A stretch of DNA of 64,000 nucleotides from contig CAZFZN010000001.1 in assembly GCA_964523105.1 (NCBI GenBank), forward strand, positions 310,001 through 374,000, written 5' to 3'. The position numbers were made by a program, and so were the translations under genes. The stretch is from V1-33 sp964523105 (GTDB lineage: Bacteria; Verrucomicrobiota; Verrucomicrobiia; Verrucomicrobiales; V1-33). Positions 8,208 through 17,700 of the stretch are shown here, piece by piece. Position 1 is the stretch's first letter; the number at the start of each line of letters is the position of its first letter. A model generated the notes under the pieces. The model was not told the origin of the DNA and did not search any database. It saw only the letters and a program-made list of their open reading frames with translations.

Positions 8208-9568
8208 ACCGTCAACTCCTCCCCATGAAACTCTTCCTCGTCCTCCTGCTCTTCGGCTGCGTGGCCTCCGCCGCAGAACCTGACATTCGCGTCGGCGCCG
8301 CCGCGGTGAATCTGAAAGCCGACAACGACATGCCGCTCGCCGGCGGCATTGAAGCGCGCTATACCACCGAGCAGGAGGGCGAACTGCGCGCGGTCGCTAC
8401 AGTGATCGAGAAGCCCGGCGCCGGCAAAGTCGCCATCGTCGCCTGCGATGTTCTCTGGGTCACCAGGAAACTCGTGGACGCCGCCCTGACGGAAATTGAG
8501 AAAACCACCGGCATTCCTCCCTCGCATGTGCTCGTGAATGCCACGCACACACACAGCGCGCCCGGCGTCGCACCGGCCCATGCCTTTGGCTGGTCGGAGA
8601 AATTCGCCGGCGAAGTGCAGCGCGGCATCGTGAAGGCCGTGCAGGACGCGAACGCTCAACTCCCCGGAGGAGAAGCCTCGTTCTTCTATCACCTCGGCGA
8701 AGAGAAAACCGTCGGCGCCAACAGCCGGCTCCAACTGCCCGACGGCACCATCACCTGGCTCAACATCAAACCCGCCGCCGAAGCCGGCGCGAAGCCCACC
8801 GGCCCGTTCGATCCGCAACTGCCCGTGCTCGACTTTCGCGGCCCTGACGGAAAATCCCGCGCCCTGCTTTTCAATCACTCCACCCACACCATCGGCACGC
8901 GCTCCGGCAAGGACATCCGCTCGCCTGCCTTCTACGGACTCGCCGCGCAGGATCTGGAGACCGAACTCGGCGGCAGCGTCACCTTCCTCGAAGGCGCGTC
9001 CGGCTCCACGCACATCATCGACGGCATGCCCATCTTCCTTGCCATCGAGCGCATCAAAAAGGCCGTCATCGACGCCAAAACCAAAGCCCAGCCGCGGCCC
9101 GTGACGCGACTCGTCTCCATCAAGAAGCCGTTCACCTACCGCCTCCGCACGTTCGACGACAATGCGGAGGACGAAAAGATCGCCCTCTACATGAACGCCC
9201 ATGTGCCAGCGATGTCCGCGCGCGTCCGCGAAGTTTTCGCCACCATGCGCCGCCAACTCCAGCCGCAGCAGGGTCAGGAACGCACCACCGTGCTCCAGGT
9301 CATGCTCATCGGTGACGTCGCCATCGCCGGCGTCCCGGCCGAATACTTCACCGGCCTCGGCGTGGACATCAAAAAGCGGTCGCCGATAAAAGACACCTTC
9401 GTCGCCGAACTCGCCAACGACTGGATCGGCTACCTCCCCGACCGCGAAGCTCACCAGCTCGGCGGCTACCAAACCTGGACAGGCCTCCACAGCTCCGCCG
9501 AACCCGGCACCGGCGAACGCATGGCGGATGAAATCGTGGCCATGCTCAAGGAAGCGACGGGGAAGTGA
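8204..9568 (+). CDS. Neutral/alkaline ceramidase-like secreted protein
   Basis: This 454-residue protein has the N-terminal domain fold of neutral/alkaline non-lysosomal ceramidases, which hydrolyse the N-acyl bond of ceramides. A signal peptide (MKLFLVLLLFGCVASAA) starts at 8225; the ATG at 8204 overlaps the upstream stop and could be the translational start. Typical signatures are DIRVGAAAVNLKADNDMPLAGG, the His-rich metal motif VNATHTHSAPG and LFNHSTHTIG. It lacks the separate C-terminal domain of true ceramidases, so the substrate may be another amide or ester. It is coupled to the creatininase-family gene. A decayed relative of its 3' end lies at about 10903-11018. Confidence 0.88.
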   Translation: MNRQLLPMKLFLVLLLFGCVASAAEPDIRVGAAAVNLKADNDMPLAGGIEARYTTEQEGELRAVATVIEKPGAGKVAIVACDVLWVTRKLVDAALTEIEKTTGIPPSHVLVNATHTHSAPGVAPAHAFGWSEKFAGEVQRGIVKAVQDANAQLPGGEASFFYHLGEEKTVGANSRLQLPDGTITWLNIKPAAEAGAKPTGPFDPQLPVLDFRGPDGKSRALLFNHSTHTIGTRSGKDIRSPAFYGLAAQDLETELGGSVTFLEGASGSTHIIDGMPIFLAIERIKKAVIDAKTKAQPRPVTRLVSIKKPFTYRLRTFDDNAEDEKIALYMNAHVPAMSARVREVFATMRRQLQPQQGQERTTVLQVMLIGDVAIAGVPAEYFTGLGVDIKKRSPIKDTFVAELANDWIGYLPDREAHQLGGYQTWTGLHSSAEPGTGERMADEIVAMLKEATGK

Positions 9569-9578
9569 CGGTCACGTG

Positions 9579-10757
9579 TCAGCTCTGCGCCGCCCGTGCC
9601 GGCAGGAATGCGAGGATGATTTCCCGCCGCGCCCGCACCTTGCCGTGCTGACGTTCCACCAGGCCGGTCTTTGCCGCTTCGTTCAAGTCCCGCTGGATGG
9701 CTTTTGGAGTCAGCCGGGCATAAGCCCGCGCCACCTGAGGCGAGAGATCAGGAATGCGGGACACTTCCACGAATCCCTCCTGCGCGCCCAGCGCCAGCAC
9801 GAGGTCGCGCTGCCGTTTGTTGGTTTCGGAAGGTCTGTGATGGCGGAAGACGTCATGCACGTAATTCTCCCACGCCACCAGCCACTGCTGCTGGCGCACG
9901 TCCTCGATTTGCCGGCGCAGTCCGTCCACCAGGCCTGCACAGGCATAACGGATAAACGGCAGCACCTCGCCGCCTGATTTGCTGGCCGCATCCAGTTGTC
10001 GGTAATACTCCGCGCGGGTCCGGTTGTAGTGATCGCTCAACAAGTGCGCCGCCGGTAGCGGAAGCCGCGCGGCTAGCAGAATGTGAAACTCCACCAGCCG
10101 GGCCGTGCGCCCGTTGCCATCACCGAATGGGTGAATCCACGCCAGATAAAGATGCGCCAGCACCGCCTTGATGACCGCAAACGGCAGCCGGAACTGGTCG
10201 GCCGGCGGCTCAAAGTCCGGCCCGTTCAGCCACTCGCACATCCGCTGCAGCAGGAAGTCGCAGTCCTCCGGCGGTGCGCCGCGATAGACGCTGCCCACCA
10301 CCACCTGATGGCTCCGCACCTTTCCCGGCACCACATCCTCGCCGCGCTCCAGGTTTTCCAGCACCCGGCGGTTATAGTCGCAGATCAGTTCCGCTGTCAG
10401 CACCGGGGTCTCCTCCGGCCCGGTGATCACCCGTGCAATGTCGTTGCACGCGCGGATGATATTATCCACTTCCTGCTGGAGATAAGCCTGCGAAGGCGGC
10501 AATTTCAGTTCGCCGCGGACCAATTGCAGCACCTGGGCTTCGGAAAGCGTGTTCCCCTCGATGGCCGTGGTAGCCGCCGCTCCTTTGGCAAGGAAGACCT
10601 CGTGAAGTTTCCGCGCCACCTCCGGTTGCAGGGCCGCGTTCGCAAGATGCTCGCACTTGGAAGCGATTTCTCCCAGGTCCAACCACAGCGGAGCCTCCGC
10701 CCGGCCCAGATTGGCCCGGAAGGTGATCCACGGGTGTGTCTTCTCGTATGTCCGCAT
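9579..10757 (-). CDS. Fic family protein (AMPylase-type), class II, with winged-helix C-terminus
   Basis: This 392-residue protein carries the Fic core HPFGDGNGRTAR (catalytic His at about residue 209). It probably transfers AMP or another nucleotide group to a target protein. The inhibitory helix motif (S/T)xxxE(G/N) is seen at residues 63-68 (TTAIEG), N-terminal to the Fic core, so this is a class II, self-inhibited Fic. The C-terminal ~90 residues look like a winged helix (AIQRDLNEAAKTGLVERQ). No separate antitoxin gene is adjacent, as expected for class II. It is convergent with the ceramidase-like gene and lies between that gene and a ceramidase-gene remnant, which suggests later insertion. 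Confidence 0.93.
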   Translation of the reverse strand: MRTYEKTHPWITFRANLGRAEAPLWLDLGEIASKCEHLANAALQPEVARKLHEVFLAKGAAATTAIEGNTLSEAQVLQLVRGELKLPPSQAYLQQEVDNIIRACNDIARVITGPEETPVLTAELICDYNRRVLENLERGEDVVPGKVRSHQVVVGSVYRGAPPEDCDFLLQRMCEWLNGPDFEPPADQFRLPFAVIKAVLAHLYLAWIHPFGDGNGRTARLVEFHILLAARLPLPAAHLLSDHYNRTRAEYYRQLDAASKSGGEVLPFIRYACAGLVDGLRRQIEDVRQQQWLVAWENYVHDVFRHHRPSETNKRQRDLVLALGAQEGFVEVSRIPDLSPQVARAYARLTPKAIQRDLNEAAKTGLVERQHGKVRARREIILAFLPARAAQS

Positions 10758-11057
10758 GTTTGTCCAAATGAATCGTGATCTACCGGCCTCGTTTTCAGCA
10801 GTTTCCGATAATAGGGTTATGGAAGCGAGTCATTTTTTGTCCAAATTCGTGTCCCTGCATGCCGATTGAGTGGTAATCGGCCTTGCGGCAGTCTCGACAA
10901 CAACACTACGCAACCGCAAAGCCCGCCAGTTCTGCGGTACCAAAGCTGGACCCGCCTCCAGCTATGCCGGAGCAGGCACTGGCGACCACCTGGCACATGA
11001 GATCGTCGCCATGCTCTAAATACCGTTGGAGGAGTAAGTGTCCTGCACTGAATCACA
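10758..11057. other. Intergenic region with ceramidase relic
   Basis: This 300-bp gap lies between the Fic start and the stop of the small hypothetical gene. Apart from the ceramidase-gene remnant in its second half I see no gene. The first ~120 bases presumably hold the Fic promoter and are slightly AT-richer (for example gataatagggttatgg), but no promoter motif is certain. Confidence 0.5.
10903..11018 (+). pseudogene. Decayed 3' end of a second ceramidase-like gene
   Basis: The DNA here aligns by eye with the last ~120 bases of the intact ceramidase-like gene (about 9448-9555). One reading phase gives YQSWTRLQ against YQTWTGLH. After a 2-base deletion the next phase gives SYAGAGTGDHLAHEIVAML and a stop, against SAEPGTGERMADEIVAML. 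A second small deletion lies just upstream, after CGG near 10937. Roughly three quarters of the bases match. No further upstream part of the gene is recognisable. It is a relic of a paralogue or former tandem copy. Confidence 0.75.
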
Positions 11058-11393
11058 CTATGGCGTCCAGCCGATATCAGTGATGCTGTCTCCATCAAAG
11101 TCGGCGAATGGCCAGACCCCTATTTCAGAATAACCCGGTGGCAAATCAAAGAAGAGAGTGAAACCCTCCCCGCCTGTCAGCCGCAACTCCCTCAAACGCA
11201 GGCTCGTGATATCACACCAGGGAACCGGGTTGCCATCGTAATCACAAGGCGGCTGCGGCATGACAGCGAGGGCGTGTTGCACATACTCAGCCATTCTTGG
11301 CCTGAGGCGGGACCATAACCGTTCATCCTCGCCAAGGCCGAACTCACTGGCTCTGACGCATACATCATACTTATATGAAAGGTCTCCCTTCAC
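11058..11393 (-). CDS. Small hypothetical protein coupled to aspS
   Basis: This is an acidic soluble protein of 111 residues that I do not recognise. The GTG at 11393 overlaps the aspS stop codon as GTGA (11390-11393) and begins VKGDLSYKYDV; an ATG at 11426 inside aspS would be the alternative start. Composition is protein-like (DLPPGYSEIGVWPFADFDGDSITDIGW), and the C-terminal DFDGDSITD resembles a short Ca-loop-like motif. There is no signal peptide or membrane segment. The overlap indicates translation coupled to aspS, but nothing suggests a role in tRNA charging. Confidence 0.65.
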   Translation of the reverse strand: MKGDLSYKYDVCVRASEFGLGEDERLWSRLRPRMAEYVQHALAVMPQPPCDYDGNPVPWCDITSLRLRELRLTGGEGFTLFFDLPPGYSEIGVWPFADFDGDSITDIGWTP

Positions 11394-13183
11394 GGAACTA
11401 GCGGCGCCTCCTTCTTCTCCTTCCAAGTGCTCTGAATGTAAATCTCGCGGAGCTGCTTGAAGTCCACTTTGGTCGGCGAGTCGGTCATGAGGTCGGCGGC
11501 TTTGTTGTTCTTCGGGAAGGCGATGACTTCGCGGATGCTGTCTTCGCCGGCGATGAGCATGGCGATGCGGTCGAGTCCGAAGGCGAGGCCACCGTGAGGG
11601 GGGGCGCCGAAGCGGAAGGCGTCAAGGAGGTGGCCGAATTTGATCTGCTGTTCCTCTTCGCTGACGCCGAGGACGGTGAACATCTTGGCCTGGAGGTCCT
11701 TTTCGTGAATCCGGATGCTGCCGCCGCCGAGTTCGACGCCGTTGAGCACGACGTCGTAGGCCACGGCGCGGACTTTGGCGTAGTCGCCGGCGTCGAGCAG
11801 GGGAATGTCTTCGCTGTTAGGCCGCGTGAACGGATGGTGCACGGCGGCCCATGAGCCGTCGTCGGTTTTGGCGAGCAGCGGGAAGTCCACGACCCAGAGG
11901 AAGTTGAGCGCGTCGCTGCCTTTGGTGAGTTCCATCATGTCGGCGATCTCGAGGCGGACGCGGCCGAGGATGGTGCACGTGGTTTCCCATTCGCCGGCGA
12001 CGAAGAAAACGATGTCCCCTTCCCCAATGCTGAGCGTGGAGATGAGCGCGGCCTTTTCGGCATCGGTGAAGAACTTCCAGAGCGGGCTTTTATACTCGCC
12101 GTTCTCACACTTGATGAAGGCGAGCGTCTTCACGGGCAGCCCGGCCTGGATAGCGATTTCGTTGAGCCGGTTCATCTGGCCGGTGGTGATGCCGGCGAAA
12201 CCTTTGGCGTTGATGGCTTTGACGGCGCCGCCGTTTTCCAGCGTGGATTTGAAGATCTTGAACTCCGTGCCGGCGAAAACTTCGGCGAGATCGGTGAGTG
12301 TCATGCCGAAGCGCGTGTCAGGCTTGTCGATGCCATACTGGTCCATCGCCTCGCGCCATGTCATGCGCTGGAAGGGCGTGGCAAGGTCGCGGTCCATGCC
12401 GGCTTTGAACATGGAAACAAGCAGGCCCTCGACGAGTGTGATGATATCCTCCTGACCGACGAAGCTGGCTTCGATGTCAATCTGGGTGAACTCCGGCTGG
12501 CGGTCGGCGCGAAGGTCTTCATCGCGGAAACAGCGGGCGATCTGGAAATACTTTTCCAGACCGGCGACCATGAGCAGTTGCTTGTACTGCTGCGGCGCCT
12601 GCGGCAGCGCGAAGAAGTGCCCCGGCGTCAAACGCGCGGGCACGAGGAAGTCGCGCGCGCCTTCCGGCGTGGGATTGGACAGGATCGGCGTCTCGACTTC
12701 GATGAAGCCCTGGCTGTCGAGGTAGTTGCGCGCGGCGGCGGTGATCTTGTGGCGCTGGCGGATGTTTTTGTTCATCCTCGGGCGGCGCAGGTCGAGGTAG
12801 CGGTATTTCATCCGCAGGTCCTCGTTGGAAAGCTCGCGGTCCAGCTGGAACGGCAGGACATCAGCTTTGTTGATGACCTTGAGTTCGGCGCAGACGATTT
12901 CGATGTCGCCGGTCTCCAGCTTGTCGTTCTCCGTGCCGGCAAGGCGCGCGGCGACGCGTCCGGTCACCTGGATCACATCTTCATCCCGCAGCTTATGACT
13001 CATCTTCGCGGCCTCGGCGTTTTCCTCCGTGCGAAAAACGACCTGCGTCAGCCCCTCGCGGTCGCGGAGGTCGAGAAAAATAACCCCGCCCTGGTCGCGC
13101 ACCGTATTCACCCAGCCGGCGAGCGTGACGGTCTGACCGATATGGGATTTGCGGAGCTGGTTGCAGTGGTGCGTGCGGTACAT
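11390..13183 (-). CDS. aspS: Aspartyl-tRNA synthetase
   Basis: This 597-residue class II synthetase charges tRNA-Asp, and possibly also tRNA-Asn if it is non-discriminating. The N-terminal OB anticodon-binding domain covers about residues 1-110 (GWVNTVRDQGGVIFLDLRDR). Motif 2 is seen as FRDEDLRADRQPEFTQID, and motif 3 as GLAFGLDRIAMLIAG near the C-terminus. The bacterial GAD insertion lies between them. The length is typical for bacterial AspRS. It follows hslO and ruvX on the same strand after a 121-base gap and overlaps the small downstream gene. Confidence 0.97.
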   Translation of the reverse strand: MYRTHHCNQLRKSHIGQTVTLAGWVNTVRDQGGVIFLDLRDREGLTQVVFRTEENAEAAKMSHKLRDEDVIQVTGRVAARLAGTENDKLETGDIEIVCAELKVINKADVLPFQLDRELSNEDLRMKYRYLDLRRPRMNKNIRQRHKITAAARNYLDSQGFIEVETPILSNPTPEGARDFLVPARLTPGHFFALPQAPQQYKQLLMVAGLEKYFQIARCFRDEDLRADRQPEFTQIDIEASFVGQEDIITLVEGLLVSMFKAGMDRDLATPFQRMTWREAMDQYGIDKPDTRFGMTLTDLAEVFAGTEFKIFKSTLENGGAVKAINAKGFAGITTGQMNRLNEIAIQAGLPVKTLAFIKCENGEYKSPLWKFFTDAEKAALISTLSIGEGDIVFFVAGEWETTCTILGRVRLEIADMMELTKGSDALNFLWVVDFPLLAKTDDGSWAAVHHPFTRPNSEDIPLLDAGDYAKVRAVAYDVVLNGVELGGGSIRIHEKDLQAKMFTVLGVSEEEQQIKFGHLLDAFRFGAPPHGGLAFGLDRIAMLIAGEDSIREVIAFPKNNKAADLMTDSPTKVDFKQLREIYIQSTWKEKKEAPLVP

Positions 13184-13304
13184 GGTGAGGGTAGAGTCAA
13201 AAGGGCGCGCAGACTGGACCGGTTTTCCGGCGGCTCAAGTGGCGAAATGCCGTCAGGAAGCGAAGCTTCCCGGCCCCGGCGGGCATTGCAGACCGTTGCT
13301 TGAG

Positions 13305-13778
13305 TCAGGGAACCTCCACGCCCGGCTCATCCCGTTCGCTTTCCGGAAATACGCCGGGCCCGGGGCTGCGGGCATCGAGCCATTCCTGCAGAATGACCAC
13401 GGCCGCGGCCTGATCGATGACCGGCCGGTGGCGGTGCGTGCGCCGGCCGGCGGCGCGGAGGTGTTCGGCGGCTGATTTGGTGCTGCCGTATTCATCCTGA
13501 AACTCCACGCCCACGCCTGCCGGCAACAGGGGCGCGAGTGTGGCCGCAAACCTCCTGACTTTCTCCGCGGCTTTGCCCTCGGTGCCGTCCTCGCGGATGG
13601 GGAGCCCGATGACCAGAATCTCCGCCCGGCGCCGCGCCGCGATCTCCGCGATCCGGCGCAGCGCGGCGTCCGCGGGCCGGGCCGGCACGGTTTCCAACGG
13701 ATGCGCCAGCAGTCCCAGCGCATCGGATGCCGCGATGCCGATGCGCGCGTCGCCGTGATCCACCCCGAGCGCCGTCAT
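13305..13778 (-). CDS. ruvX: RuvX/YqgF-type RNase H-fold nuclease
   Basis: This protein of 157 residues belongs to the YqgF family (RuvX), an RNase H-fold nuclease linked to Holliday junction resolution and to pre-16S rRNA 5' processing. The first catalytic Asp is in ALGVDHGDARIGIA. The ILVIGLPIREDGTEG stretch and the VEFQDEYGST segment hold the other acidic residues, and the C-terminal VIDQAAAVVILQEWL is family-typical. The ATG at 13778 overlaps the hslO stop as ATGA (13775-13778), so it is translated with hslO. Confidence 0.92.
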   Translation of the reverse strand: MTALGVDHGDARIGIAASDALGLLAHPLETVPARPADAALRRIAEIAARRRAEILVIGLPIREDGTEGKAAEKVRRFAATLAPLLPAGVGVEFQDEYGSTKSAAEHLRAAGRRTHRHRPVIDQAAAVVILQEWLDARSPGPGVFPESERDEPGVEVP

Positions 13779-14587
13779 TCCGGGCTGCGCATGGCCAGCC
13801 ACGCCTCCAGTTGCTCGCGGTCGATAAAGTAACGCCGTCCGCAGCGCGGACAGGTGGCCTTGAGCACCTCCTCTCCGGCGAAGATGCCGTCCATGTCCTT
13901 GCGCGCATGCGGCATGAGCGCGTGGTAGAGTTTCTCAGCGGTGCAGCCGCACTCCCAGCGGTAGGTGCGCTTTTCCAGGAGGCTCAGTTGCTCTGTGTGG
14001 TCGAGTTCCCGGATGTCCGCGGGCGTCAGGCTTGTGAGCCAGTCGAGATCGCACTGCGGCTGAGCGGAGATCATGACATAATCCTCATCGCTGTGCTCAA
14101 AGAAACGCCCGGGGCGCTGCTCGCTTTGCTGATAGTACTGCTCCACCGCCCGCATGAATCCCGTGCCTTCGAATTCCACCGCGCTCTGCCGCACGGGTGA
14201 ATTGGTCTTCAACTGCTGCGCATAAAAGCGCTGCGCGCCGTCGGTCCTGACATTCTCAGTGAAGCAGCGTCCCGTCACCGTCGCGGTGCGGTTGTCGCCG
14301 GTGACGAAGAAATTCGCGCGCGGCTGGTGGAAATTCACCGTCCATGCATGCTCCTCATTCCACGGCCGCGAGGCCAGATGCAGCACCACACTCACCAGCG
14401 CCTCCTTCATCATTCCATCCAGCGAATCGCCGAGACGCAACCCGTGATCGGCGGCGTGCAAATAGTAATCCACGAACACCGGCCCAAACTGCCCGCGCGT
14501 CACCAGCGCATTCCGTTTCCGGACAAAATAGGAGCGCACTTCCACAAGGGAGGCGGTATCGGCGGCGGCGGCGGGGGGCTGGTCCAT
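13775..14587 (-). CDS. hslO: Hsp33 redox-regulated chaperone
   Basis: This is Hsp33, a cytoplasmic holdase chaperone switched on by oxidation and unfolding. It has 270 residues. The C-terminal zinc centre is complete: C213-G-C215 in RWECGCTAEK and C246-P-R-C249 in ATCPRCGRR. The N-terminal domain has the expected alternating beta and helix pattern with DSLDGMMKEALVSVV. The start ATG is at 14587, just after a Gly/Pro-rich upstream sequence. It heads a block with ruvX (ATGA overlap) and aspS. Confidence 0.93.
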   Translation of the reverse strand: MDQPPAAAADTASLVEVRSYFVRKRNALVTRGQFGPVFVDYYLHAADHGLRLGDSLDGMMKEALVSVVLHLASRPWNEEHAWTVNFHQPRANFFVTGDNRTATVTGRCFTENVRTDGAQRFYAQQLKTNSPVRQSAVEFEGTGFMRAVEQYYQQSEQRPGRFFEHSDEDYVMISAQPQCDLDWLTSLTPADIRELDHTEQLSLLEKRTYRWECGCTAEKLYHALMPHARKDMDGIFAGEEVLKATCPRCGRRYFIDREQLEAWLAMRSPE

Positions 14588-14702
14588 GACGCGTGCAGTA
14601 ATTCAGGGCGAACGCCGCGTGCAAGCAAATGAAACAGCCCGATGGCGGCCGTCTTCCTGCTTGCCGCCGGGACAATACTCTCCCTCAGTGATTTCCCCGG
14701 AA

Positions 14703-17700
14703 TCACGGCGCGAGCACGCGAACAAAGAGACGTCCCCCGCCGGGTGGCGCGTTGATGACCGGATGCAGGGTTTGATCGGAAGGCAGCGGATCGATCGTCT
14801 GCACAGTGGTCCAGCTTTGCGGAGTCAGTGCGGTGCTGGTCTGAATGCGGTAGGTCCGGCCGGCGGCGGCTTGAAGTGTCAGGGTTAGGGCCTCACCGGC
14901 AAGGCCGTCGAAGCCGACAGCGGGCGAACTGGCGGAGTCGAGCGGACCGGTGCCGGCGAGATATTCCTCCAGATCGGTGTGCCCGTCGCCGTCACTGTCC
15001 GCGGCGGCTCCCGCGCCGGGGACAACATCGAGTCCGGTGGCGCATTCCCATGAATCCGGCAGCCCGTCGTGGTCCGTGTCGAGGAAAGTGGAGGCACTGG
15101 TCCCGATGACCACGTAATCGCCCGAGGCCGCAGGAATCAGCACGCCGCGGGGATCATACACCCGCAGCCCAATGACCTGACGTCCCAGCACGACCGGCAC
15201 GGCGGCACTCCAGTCGCCCAGTGACGAAAATTCCGCTTCCACCGGATCGCAGCCGGCGACTTCGAACTGCACCGTCTTGTAATTGTAAGGTGCGGTGCCG
15301 GCAAAGGCGACGCTGCCGGCGTTGATCATCGCCTCCTGCGCCGGCGCTGTCGTCACCGCCCAAACCGGTGCTGTTGGAATCTGACTCTGCACAAACGCGG
15401 CACGCTGTCCGATCCATGTGAGGATGCTGCTGAAATCCTGGCCGGGCGTGAAGTTGTCGTAGTGATTCGTCCAGTAGCTCATATGCGCCGTGTTGAAAGT
15501 CGTCGCCATGATGTCCTGCAGGTGGCAGTAAAAGCGGCGCAGATTGTGCGGACGCTGGATGAGTTTGCTGATGCCGCGCGAACTCCACAGCGGGGCACTG
15601 GTTCCCTGCACGAAGGAAAAGTCCCAGTCCCACGGAAGGAGAAGCATTTTGCCGTCCTTCGGGCGCTGGTAAAAGTTGGCGTTGTGCCCGTTGTCGCGGC
15701 TGAAAATGTCGCTGATGCCGCACAGGCTCTCGAAAGCCATGCAGCGCATCCATTCATCGTTGTCGATCAGCGGATCGATTTCGGCATCGAATGCGGCGCC
15801 GCTTTTCGAAAAAGCGCGGGTCACGGCCATCATCGCCGCGGCTTCGTCCTGATCCGTGTTGTTCTCATTGCGGAAGAACCAGCGGTAGGTCTCGCGCGAC
15901 GGCCCGCGGTCACCGAAGTCGATGTTCGAGATCCCGCCCTCCTGCGCCAGCTTGTTGCCGCCGGCGTCGGTCGCGCTGGTGTGATAGGCGATCTCCATTT
16001 TGTAGAGCAGCCCGTCGTCTCCGTCCTGATACATGCTGTCGAGGTAATCGTTGCCGTAGCGCGCCATCTGCAGCAGCGCGGGCCCGGTGTGGCCGCTTTG
16101 CGGCGAGATGAGGCGGATGATGTCATCGTGCAGACTGGCGACGCCGCCGGCGTGGCTGATGATGTGCTTCACGAGAATCTCGTCCTGCCCGGTGGTGCGG
16201 CCGAAGCGCCAGCCGCCGCTCCGGTCGAGCAGAACACTGTCATGCACGCCGCGGAACTTTTTATCCGGCGAAAAGCGGATGTTGTAGCTCTGCCGCCCGC
16301 TGTCCGCGCGGCCGTGCTCGCTGCCTTTGAGCCTCACGCCGGCGTTGTAGAAGACTTCGCTCTCGTCATAGACCACCGTGCAGCCGATCCGGTCGTCCGC
16401 CATGAGATTGGAATTGGTAAAGAGAAGCGTGCGGTCCGCGGCCGTCATGATGAGCCGCACGTTGTGCGCCAGCGCGAGGTTCGCGGCGCTGTCGTTCCAT
16501 TGAATGAGCGCACGCGAATTCGCGCCCGCCGCGGGGAAGTCCGCGGTCGCCGCCGCGCCGTCCGTGGCCCTGACATAAAACTGCGCCACCACGCCCGCGG
16601 TTTGTCCGGGAATGCTTGCGCTCCAGGTGCCGCCGTTGCCGGTCATCGCGAGGGAAGTGAAGGCCCCGCCGTTGATGGAATAGAACAGCGTCGCGCCCGT
16701 CACGCCGTCGGGATCGTTCACCTCCACGCTCACAGTGCAGGTTTGTGCAGCCGCGGGCACCGCGGGCGCATGACGCAAATCTGCAAAAGCCGGGCCGGCA
16801 TTCGCCACGCTCCGGGAATTCACCGCACCGGGCGTGCCGCCGTCTCCGGGCACGCTGAGGCGCGTCACTTGTGCGCAGCGGTTCCAATAGAAACGCGTGT
16901 TGAGCAGGTTCGCGCCGCGCACCCATTTGGCACGGAAGCTGATCTCGTATTCGCGCCCGTCCACGATGGGCGTGTTGCCGTTCAGCGTGATTTCGATGCA
17001 GTTGTGCATCACATCGGTGCCGCCGGTCGATGTGACGCGCAGCACCTGATTCCCCGCATTGCCCGGCTCGGCGACGATGGCGCTGGTGCGATGCGTGCCG
17101 CGCATGCGCCATGACGCCGCGCCGCTGGAGAAGTCGCCGCCGTTCACGATGACCGCCGCGTTGCCGGTGCCGGGCTGGCTGGTCACGACGAGGTCATCAA
17201 TGAGCACCTCGCCTTCATCCAGGAGACCGAGCACGAATTCATTGAAGTTAGTCGGCCCGCCATCACTCGCTGCCGTAGCGCGATAGGTGTAAGTCTGCCA
17301 TGACGCGCGTCCACTCTCATCACTCGCGGCCCACGACTCCGCCGCTGCATTGTCGCTGCGCACATCGCGCAGTTCCAGCGACGAGCCGCCGCCGTCCGCC
17401 GCCGACGGCCATCGCCCGCTGTCGTAATAGGTCACGCTGTCCGCGACGTTGCCGGCCGCGTCTCGCAGCACGATGCGCTCGCCGCTGCGCGAGAGGTTGT
17501 TCAGCAGGGGACCCAGCGGGGTCATGCCGGGATAAGCCGCCGCGAAAGCGGTGAGGTCATTCGCCACCACGAGTCGCCCACCGGCCGCGAGGCTCGTGCC
17601 GGCGGGAAACGCAAAGTCCGCGCCGTCATCGAGCCGCCAGCCGGTGAGGTCCACGGGGGATGCACTCCGGTTGTGCAGTTCGATCCAGGTGTTGTCGCTT

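Noticed and set aside
15462..17114. 550-codon plus-strand open frame opposite the giant CotH gene
   Set aside because: It is rich in Arg, Ala, His and Val with no domain or signal. It arises from codon bias of the real minus-strand gene.
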